DNA of 64,000 nt from Clostridiaceae bacterium (GTDB lineage Bacteria > Bacillota > Clostridia > Lachnospirales > Lachnospiraceae), in assembly GCA_021200535.1 (NCBI GenBank), contig JAJQGL010000050.1, forward strand, positions 31,309 through 95,308, read 5' to 3'. Made by a program: the position numbers and the translations under genes. Positions 56,809-64,000 of this stretch are shown in pieces; position 1 is the first letter of the stretch, and every line of letters starts with the position of its first letter. The notes beneath the pieces are model-generated. The model was not told the origin of the DNA, did no database searches, and saw nothing but the letters and a program-made list of their open reading frames with translations.

Positions 56809-56857
56809 TGCTGCACCCTCACATGTATGCATGCTCGGTCTGCTTATCATTATATTA
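56809..56857 (-). repeat. 49-bp leader element, copy 3
   Basis: Third copy, in the leader of the ABC exporter operon. It has the same outer stem (GCA/TGC) and inner stem (GCATG/CATGT) as copy 1 but a different loop (CATA). About 120 bases separate it from the permease start. Confidence 0.8.
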
Positions 56858-56882
56858 CAAAAATATGCATACTTTTTGACAA
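56849..56882 (-). promoter_or_regulatory. promoter region of the ABC exporter
   Basis: TATAAT (56849-56854) is in the same place as in the other copies, but the only good -35 box, TTGTCA (56877-56882), is 22 bases away. An alternative -10 box TGTAAT (56854-56859) gives 17-base spacing. Confidence 0.45.
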
Positions 56883-56972
56883 TACGACACAATTATAACA
56901 TAATGCTTTGAAATGTCAATTCAGCAAAAATAAAAAAGCAAAAAAGTAACGCTTTACAAATCGGATTTACGG

Positions 56973-57001
56973 TTGATGGAAACCGGAAAATACGGTATAA
57001 T
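56973..57001 (+). promoter_or_regulatory. promoter of the unknown gene at 57050
   Basis: TTGATG (56973-56978) and TATAAT (56996-57001) are separated by 17 bases, 48 bases upstream of the start codon. Confidence 0.7.
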
Positions 57002-57049
57002 GATAAATAGGAAGATCATCTCATTATTCTGCAAAGGAGGATGTAAAAT

Positions 57050-57493
57050 ATGGCTAATATCTATGCATCCAATGTAATTTCACAAAAATACGATACCGCA
57101 CTGGATTTCCATGTGACTATGTATGATAATATGCCCTATCAGAGAGATTCTGATTATTGTAATGCAGAAAAACTTGCTCTGGTCAGCGGCAGTGTAATCA
57201 AATATTATTTATGCCTCAATCAGCCGGAGACTTTTCTGGTGGATAATCAGGATGAAGGTCTGGAAGAACGTCTGGCGATACTGCAGCAGGCAGAAAAAAA
57301 GCGCCGCCGACGCGAAATATCCGCTGACGTTCCAAAAGACAATACCGGAATTACACAGGAACAAATCCGAACCCTGCTGGATGACAATGAAAATCCATCC
57401 CGGCAAAAAACAAACAACACTTCTTTTGACCCGGACAATACAGACGCACCGCCAGATGCTGTCAATGCTTTTGCAGATGTCGAGGACTGGTGA
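57050..57493 (+). CDS. unknown conserved-looking soluble protein
   Basis: This 147-residue cytoplasmic protein has no membrane segment. Its N-terminal 65 residues look folded (MANIYASNVISQKYDTALDF, then LVSGSVIKYYLCL). A short basic helix (about 80-88) and a disordered Asn/Asp/Pro-rich tail follow, ending in an acidic EDW. AAAGGAGG lies upstream of the ATG. It has its own promoter and shares a terminator with dnaJ. I do not recognise the family. Confidence 0.75.
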   Translation: MANIYASNVISQKYDTALDFHVTMYDNMPYQRDSDYCNAEKLALVSGSVIKYYLCLNQPETFLVDNQDEGLEERLAILQQAEKKRRRREISADVPKDNTGITQEQIRTLLDDNENPSRQKTNNTSFDPDNTDAPPDAVNAFADVEDW

Positions 57494-57534
57494 AAAGCTT
57501 ACTGCGTTCTGTTGTCACAAATTGATACAAAACG

Positions 57535-57581
57535 AAAGGGTGTCAGCAAAAATTACAAAACAACTTTTGCTGACACCCTTT
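57535..57581. terminator. bidirectional terminator between 57050 gene and dnaJ
   Basis: Two 17-base perfect arms (57535-57551 and 57565-57581) of AAAGGGTGTCAGCAAAA and its complement flank a 13-base loop, with T after it on the plus strand. It ends both convergent transcripts. Confidence 0.9.
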
Positions 57582-57596
57582 TTTCGAAAACCTTAT

Positions 57597-58754
57597 TTAT
57601 TTTTTCCACTTACGACCTTTGTGCTTTCCTTTTGCGTCAGTGCTTTCAACCGAATCGCTATCTGCTGTTTCTTCCCCATACATTGCCTTATCAAACTCCT
57701 CTAACAGCTCTTTTTGGCGGCTGTCCAGTTTTGTCGGCACCTGTACAACCAGCGTAACATAATGGTCGCCGCGAATTTGCTTATTGCGCAGAGACGGAAC
57801 TCCCTTTCCTTTCAGGCGTACCCGCGTATCGGTCTGTATCCCCGGTTTAACCGTATACTCAACCAAACCGTCAATCGTATTAATACGGATATCCCCGCCC
57901 AGCACAGCTTTCGGATAGGTAATGGACACAGTTGAATAGATATCTCTGTCCTGACGTTTAAAAATCGGGTCATTTGCAACCAGCACCTCAACTAACAGAT
58001 CACCTCTTCCGCCTCCGTTTACGCCAGGTTCTCCCTTGTCGCGAATACGGACACACTGCCCGTTGTCAATTCCTGCCGGAATGGACACAGAGATTGTCTT
58101 CTTTTTATTGAGATAGCCGGAACCGTTACAATCCGGACAACGCTCTCTAATAATTTTTCCGGTTCCCCGGCAGTCCGGACAGGACTGTACATTCCGAACT
58201 ACTCCAAAGAGCGATTGCTGTGTAAACACAACCTGCCCTTTGCCGCCGCATTTTGAACAGGTTTCCGGCGATGTCCCAGCCTTTGCTCCTGTTCCGTGGC
58301 ATGATGTACATTCATCCTTTAATACCAGATCAAGCTGTTTTTCTGCACCAAAACATGCCTCTTTAAAGCTGATTCTCACAGACGTTCTGATATTCTGTCC
58401 CTTCATCGGGCCATTACTGCTGCTCCGGGAACGGCCGCCGCCAAAGAAATCCCCAAAAATATCGCCAAAAATATCGCCCATGTCCATGCCGCTAAAATCA
58501 AAGCCACCAGCTCCGCCAGCGCCTCCCTCAAAAGCTGCATGACCAAATTGGTCATACTGGCGCCTCTTTTCTGAATCACTTAACACCGCATATGCTTCGG
58601 ACGCTTCTTTAAACTTCTGCTCTGCTTCTTTATCTCCGGGATTGGTATCCGGATGATATTTTTTGGCAAGCTTGCGGTATGCCGATTTTAATTCGGAATC
58701 CGTAGCGTTTTTCCCAACGCCCAGAACCTCATAATAGTCTCTTTTTTCTGCCAT
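57597..58754 (-). CDS. dnaJ: co-chaperone DnaJ
   Basis: This 385-residue Hsp40 delivers substrates to DnaK and stimulates its ATPase. The J domain has HPD at 34-36, then a Gly/Phe-rich region, four CxxCxGxG zinc motifs ([32 protein letters not shown]) and two beta domains. The ATG at 58754 has GAGGAG upstream. It is the last gene of hrcA-grpE-dnaK-dnaJ. Confidence 0.97.
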   Translation of the reverse strand: MAEKRDYYEVLGVGKNATDSELKSAYRKLAKKYHPDTNPGDKEAEQKFKEASEAYAVLSDSEKRRQYDQFGHAAFEGGAGGAGGFDFSGMDMGDIFGDIFGDFFGGGRSRSSSNGPMKGQNIRTSVRISFKEACFGAEKQLDLVLKDECTSCHGTGAKAGTSPETCSKCGGKGQVVFTQQSLFGVVRNVQSCPDCRGTGKIIRERCPDCNGSGYLNKKKTISVSIPAGIDNGQCVRIRDKGEPGVNGGGRGDLLVEVLVANDPIFKRQDRDIYSTVSITYPKAVLGGDIRINTIDGLVEYTVKPGIQTDTRVRLKGKGVPSLRNKQIRGDHYVTLVVQVPTKLDSRQKELLEEFDKAMYGEETADSDSVESTDAKGKHKGRKWKK

Positions 58755-58855
58755 AAACCTGCTCCTCGATTCCATCTAAGGACAATAACGCTGCCAGAAT
58801 CCATTCCGCAGCATCATTGTCCCCGTCTTATTGAATAGAAATTATTTTGCCATAG

Positions 58856-58892
58856 TACAGCGAATAATTAATATTCGATATACTACGCTGTA
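58856..58892. repeat. inverted repeat between dnaK and dnaJ
   Basis: TACAGCG and CGCTGTA (7 bases) flank an AT-rich centre. TACAGCGAAT at 58856-58865 is identical to the left arm after groEL at 891-900. Confidence 0.45.
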
Positions 58893-58931
58893 TCATTGCT
58901 ATTGTTATTGATACAGCCCATTTGCATTCTA

Positions 58932-60809
<1,878 letters not shown>

Positions 60810-60920
60810 TTACCTCCTGAATAATAAAATAATAACTGCTATTTATTGTATCCGGATATCCGGTTGTTACGCTTTCACATTTCGGTTATCAGTGTACCAG
60901 CATACCTGTGTGCTTTACCA

Positions 60921-61535
60921 TCAGTTCACTACCTTAACCATACTGTGGCGAACCACATTTTCCCTGTACAGATAACCCTTCTGCATCTCCTCTGCCACAA
61001 CGCCGCTTTCCAGCTCTTCATCATCCACCATCATAACGGCATTGTGAAGATTCGGATCAAACTCTGCGCCAACTGCCTCAATCGGCTTAACACCCAGTTC
61101 ATCAAAAGCCGTAAGCAGCTGCTTGTATACCAGCTCTACTCCCTGTACAAAAGGAGTGTCTTTTTCCTCCTCCGGAATACCGTCCAAACCGCGTTCAAAG
61201 TTGTCAAGCACCGGAAGAAGCTTTTCAATCACTGACTTTGCGCCAATCTCAAACATTTGCGATTTTTCTTTTTCAGATCGCTTTCTAAAATTTTCAAACT
61301 CTGCCAGACGGCGGACCAGCTGATCCTTTAAATCGGCATTTTCTGCCTCCAGCTTTTCTTGCTTTTTGTCCTTTTTCTTCCCAAACCGCTTTGGATCTTC
61401 CTCTTTCTGTTTTGTCTCTGCACTGTCATCCTGCTCCTTTGAATCCTCAGCAACGGAATCTGCTAAAGCTTCATCCTCCGCTTTGGCTATCTCCTGTTCC
61501 AGAGACTCATCAAACTCTTTATTTTCTTCTGCCAC
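60921..61535 (-). CDS. grpE: nucleotide exchange factor GrpE
   Basis: This 204-residue protein releases ADP from DnaK. An acidic disordered start is followed by a coiled coil (about 50-110) and the C-terminal beta domain with FDPNLHNAVMMVDD and YLYRENVVRHSMVKVV. The start is GTG at 61535, 6 bases after AAGGTGA. It lies between hrcA and dnaK. Confidence 0.96.
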   Translation of the reverse strand: MAEENKEFDESLEQEIAKAEDEALADSVAEDSKEQDDSAETKQKEEDPKRFGKKKDKKQEKLEAENADLKDQLVRRLAEFENFRKRSEKEKSQMFEIGAKSVIEKLLPVLDNFERGLDGIPEEEKDTPFVQGVELVYKQLLTAFDELGVKPIEAVGAEFDPNLHNAVMMVDDEELESGVVAEEMQKGYLYRENVVRHSMVKVVN

Positions 61536-61549
61536 TTACGATCACCTTC

Positions 61550-62590
61550 CTATCTGTTTTTATCTTTAAAAATGTCATCCAACTCACCCATCAAAGAATT
61601 TAGTGTGCCAACCACCTTATCATAGTCCATACGCTTTGGCCCTACTATTCCAATCTTTCCGTAGACACCTTCCTGTATCTGATAAGTTGCCGTTACCATT
61701 GAGCAATCCTTCATGGATTCCATGTGGGTCTCATCTCCAATATACACCTGAATATCATGCGCCTCTCCGCTTTTGGATTTATCGGGAAGCCCCAGCCAGC
61801 TGTGCATAATCTTCTTTTCCTCAAAAGCATCTAAAATCTGTGCCGCTTTTGACTTATCCGAAAGCTCCGGATATTTTAAAATATTGGTAGCACCGCTTGT
61901 ATATATTTCAAGGTCATCCTCTTCAACCAGCGTCTTTCCAATGACCTCAAGCACAGAATCAATTACCTGCGTATGATTCCCAACCTGCTCCTTAAGCTTC
62001 TGAATCAGTGCAAGATTCATATCCAGCACATCCAGCCCATTCAATGTCGTATTCAATATGAAATTCAGCTTAACAATCATCTCTTCTTCCACCGGTTCAT
62101 CAATGGAAATCATCTGATTCTTTACCACATTGTTGTCGAGCACGATCACCGCCAACAGGCTATCCTGATCCACCGAAGTGATCTGAATAAATTTTACCCG
62201 CTTTGTCTGATAGCGCGGTCCGGAAACCATAGTCGCATAATTTGTATTGGCGGCAAGAAATTTTGCTACTTTCTGAAGAACATTGTCAATTTTTTCTTCC
62301 TTTTCCGCCAGCTCTTCCTGCAAACTGTTGATCTCACTGGTTTTGGCCTCAAGCATCGTATCTACATAAAGTCGGTAGCCTTTGTCCGAAGGAATCCTTC
62401 CTGCCGAAGTATGAGGCTGTAAAATATACCCCATCTCCTCCAGATCTGACATTTCATTGCGGATGGTAGCAGAGCTTAAATTCAGATCGGTATATTTTGA
62501 TATGGTTCTGGAACCAACAGGCTCACCTGTATCAAGATACGTTCTGATGATCGCATGCAAAATCTTAAGCTTTCTCTCATCCAGTTCCAT
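61550..62590 (-). CDS. hrcA: heat-inducible repressor HrcA
   Basis: This 346-residue repressor binds CIRCE and is kept active by GroEL. The N-terminal winged helix contains LNLSSATIRNEMSDLEEMGYILQPHTSAGRIPSDKGYR (about 37-73). A GAF-like middle and C-terminal dimerisation domain follow. The ATG at 62590 has AAAGGAG 7 bases upstream. It heads hrcA-grpE-dnaK-dnaJ and would repress both this operon and groES-groEL. Confidence 0.97.
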   Translation of the reverse strand: MELDERKLKILHAIIRTYLDTGEPVGSRTISKYTDLNLSSATIRNEMSDLEEMGYILQPHTSAGRIPSDKGYRLYVDTMLEAKTSEINSLQEELAEKEEKIDNVLQKVAKFLAANTNYATMVSGPRYQTKRVKFIQITSVDQDSLLAVIVLDNNVVKNQMISIDEPVEEEMIVKLNFILNTTLNGLDVLDMNLALIQKLKEQVGNHTQVIDSVLEVIGKTLVEEDDLEIYTSGATNILKYPELSDKSKAAQILDAFEEKKIMHSWLGLPDKSKSGEAHDIQVYIGDETHMESMKDCSMVTATYQIQEGVYGKIGIVGPKRMDYDKVVGTLNSLMGELDDIFKDKNR

Positions 62591-62750
62591 GCCTTCACTC
62601 CTTTCCGCATTACTACCAATTCTCTTCTTTTGCCGCACCCGCAGAAGACAGCTAATGTTAAATCAACTAAATTCGATTGATATTAGCGAAGCCTGCGACA
62701 GCAACCCGTAGTTTGAAAGTTTTACAAACTTTTCCTCATTTATTTGTTTG

Positions 62751-62777
62751 TTAGCACTCAGTCAAATGGAGTGCTAA
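62751..62777. promoter_or_regulatory. CIRCE operator of hrcA-grpE-dnaK-dnaJ
   Basis: TTAGCACTC and GAGTGCTAA with a 9-base spacer form a perfect HrcA-binding site, downstream of the hrcA promoter. Confidence 0.97.
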
Positions 62778-62789
62778 TTTCTATTTAGT

Positions 62790-62818
62790 AAGTTAGCACA
62801 TGCGAAAATGATTGTCAA
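62790..62818 (-). promoter_or_regulatory. hrcA promoter
   Basis: TTGACA (62813-62818) and TAACTT (62790-62795) are separated by 17 bases; CIRCE follows 12 bases downstream. Confidence 0.7.
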
Positions 62819-62857
62819 GGTATTTTCTTAATTTTTTTTACTTTTTTCTTTCTTCGC

Positions 62858-62884
62858 TAAGACTTTTCATTCATATTACGATAT
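62858..62884 (+). promoter_or_regulatory. possible sigma-28 promoter of the FliK-like gene
   Basis: TAAG (62858-62861), 15 bases, then TACGATAT (62877-62884) matches the SigD/FliA pattern TAAA-N15-GCCGATAT at most positions. A sigma-A-like TATAAT (62882-62887) overlaps it but lacks a good -35 box. Confidence 0.5.
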
Positions 62885-62990
62885 AATATAGTAGATAACA
62901 ATCATGAACAGTTGCGCAAGCAGCGATAAAGCGCGGGTTCATTGTACGAATACAACAGTTTATACCGTCTTTTACAGAAATGAGGTTTTC

Positions 62991-64000
62991 ATGGAACAAA
63001 GAATCAATCCTTTAAATACCAGTCAGGGAAGGCAGACTTCCCAGCGCAGCGGAAACGCTGTCTCCGGCCAGAATGCAGCAAGCCATAGAAGCAGCTCCGG
63101 CCAGACGCCCCGCTCTGTCGGAGGCTCTACCGGCAATTACGGTGTATCCCGCAGCCCGTCTGCTATCCATGTAGGCGATGTTTTGCGCGGGGAAATCACA
63201 GATTTAACAAATAATGAAATTTCGATCACTCTGGAAGACAACACAACTGTACATGCTAAAATCGCAGACAGCTCTTCTTATTCGATTGGACAGACCGGTG
63301 CTTTTCGTCTGACAGAAATCGCCGGAAATACGCTGTATCTGGAAAATGTGTCGAAGGGCTATACCGAAACAGAGCTAACCCTGATCAACAAAGCGCTTTC
63401 CGAAGCGGGGCTGCCCTCTACCTCTCACAATCAGGAAGCAGTCAAGGCATTGATGGACAATTTGCTGCCAATCACCAAAACATCAATCCAAAATCTGATG
63501 CAGCAGTCCTATGACTTTCAGACAGAGGACATGAATACCCTTGCCGTCATGAACCGCCTGATGATGAAAATGGATTCGGATTCGGTCGCACAGTTTTCCA
63601 ATTACCGAAATGATAATTATCAGCTTCTGGAACGTCTGCAATCCTTTTCCCAGGATATTCCGGCACTTTTAAGCGCATTGTCAGAAAATGCGCCCGCAGA
63701 TGCCGTTGCAGGCTTTGGAAAAACACTTTTGTCAATCGGTTTAAGCACGGACAACATGACAGCCCAAAATCAGACAGGCAGCACGATTGCCTCCCTTCCG
63801 GCACAGGCACAAAATGATATTGCGCAAATGCTTTCCAACACAGCGCTTACAGAAGATACCGCCAGCCAGCTGGATCAAAAAACACTGTCCCTGCAGGATG
63901 CCCTGACACTGTTGCGCGATGCCGCTCTGTCCGGCACATTAAAGCAGCCGCAGGGAATGTCATCCACAGAGCTTGCCTCCTATCTTAACCAGATCAATGC
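62991..64000 (+). CDS. FliK-like protein, YlqG/DUF6240 type (cut by window end)
   Basis: This frame is open from the ATG at 62991 to the right edge (336 codons seen). Residues 1-55 are Ser/Gln/Gly-rich and disordered. A small beta domain follows (about 60-118: VGDVLRGEITDLTNNEIS, then YSIGQTGAFRLTEIAG). The rest is helical, with many Leu, Gln, Ser and Met residues and almost no Cys. This resembles FliK-like proteins found outside the main flagellar operon in Firmicutes (YlqG in Bacillus), often followed by an FlhB-tail protein. GAGG lies 5 bases before the start. The assignment is tentative because the C-terminal domain is missing. Confidence 0.65.
   Translation, partial: MEQRINPLNTSQGRQTSQRSGNAVSGQNAASHRSSSGQTPRSVGGSTGNYGVSRSPSAIHVGDVLRGEITDLTNNEISITLEDNTTVHAKIADSSSYSIGQTGAFRLTEIAGNTLYLENVSKGYTETELTLINKALSEAGLPSTSHNQEAVKALMDNLLPITKTSIQNLMQQSYDFQTEDMNTLAVMNRLMMKMDSDSVAQFSNYRNDNYQLLERLQSFSQDIPALLSALSENAPADAVAGFGKTLLSIGLSTDNMTAQNQTGSTIASLPAQAQNDIAQMLSNTALTEDTASQLDQKTLSLQDALTLLRDAALSGTLKQPQGMSSTELASYLNQIN

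Larger units (their letters stand above)
56687..57049. other. 363-bp divergent regulatory gap with element copy 3
   Basis: No gene is seen. It holds the leader and promoter of the ABC exporter (minus), with element copy 3 and the 22-bp palindrome, and the promoter of the unknown plus-strand gene. A further stem, GCCTGC/GCAGGC, lies near 56732-56752. Confidence 0.6.
62591..62990. other. 400-bp divergent gap: hrcA control region and FliK-like promoter
   Basis: No gene is seen. It holds the CIRCE and promoter of hrcA (minus) and a possible sigma-28 promoter of the right-edge gene (plus). Confidence 0.6.

Overview
The window looks like a low-GC, motile, endospore-forming anaerobic Firmicute, most likely a Lachnospiraceae (Clostridium cluster XIVa). 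The evidence is the single fla/che supercluster of Gram-positive type (FliY, CheC, CheD, FlbD, CodY next to flgB), the spoIIGA-sigE-sigG cluster, CIRCE/HrcA control of both chaperone operons, and a bacterial GlnRS. Almost every gene is on the minus strand. Only nrdR, a small unknown gene near 57 kb and a truncated FliK-like gene at the right edge are on the plus strand.

Region by region, left to right (the reverse of transcription for most genes): a small membrane protein; groES-groEL with a CIRCE operator; glnS and a DUF2225 zinc-ribbon gene; a secreted SleB-type hydrolase; a eukaryotic-type HisA; then the fla/che cluster from about 43.5 kb down to about 7.8 kb. Its order of transcription is flgB-flgC-fliE-fliF-fliG-fliH-fliI-fliJ-motE-like-fliK-flgD-TIGR02530-flgE-flbD-motA-motB-fliL, a new promoter, fliM-fliY-fliO-fliP-fliQ-fliR-flhB-flhA-flhF-flhG-pilZ-cheB-cheA-cheW-cheC-cheD-unknown-fliA-fapA-unknown-DUF6115-YceG-like. 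Upstream of flgB come codY, topA, dprA and comM. Next are nrdR, ylmC/ymxH, sigG, sigE and spoIIGA, an LTA-synthase-like sulfatase, a TagGH-type ABC exporter, an unknown gene, and hrcA-grpE-dnaK-dnaJ.

The cluster encodes the basal body, the type III export gate, hook assembly, stator, switch, placement proteins (FlhF/FlhG), most of a chemotaxis core and sigma-28. cheY is absent from its usual place between fliY and fliO, and cheR is not in the window.

The most unusual feature is a 49-bp intergenic element present three times (716-764, 28508-28556, 56809-56857). Each copy lies at the front of a minus-strand transcription unit, contains the -10 box, and continues into a predicted 31-nt hairpin at the 5' end of the transcript. 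Its sequence differences fall in the loop or preserve pairing, including one A-U to G-C double change. Two copies are followed by an identical 22-bp palindrome. Other points of interest are a Spo0A-type spoIIG promoter with a long spacer, a sigma-28-like promoter for the right-edge FliK-like gene, a variant FlhB cleavage motif (NPNH), a PomB-like MotB membrane segment, and a recurring ribosome-binding cassette (AGRAATGAGG).
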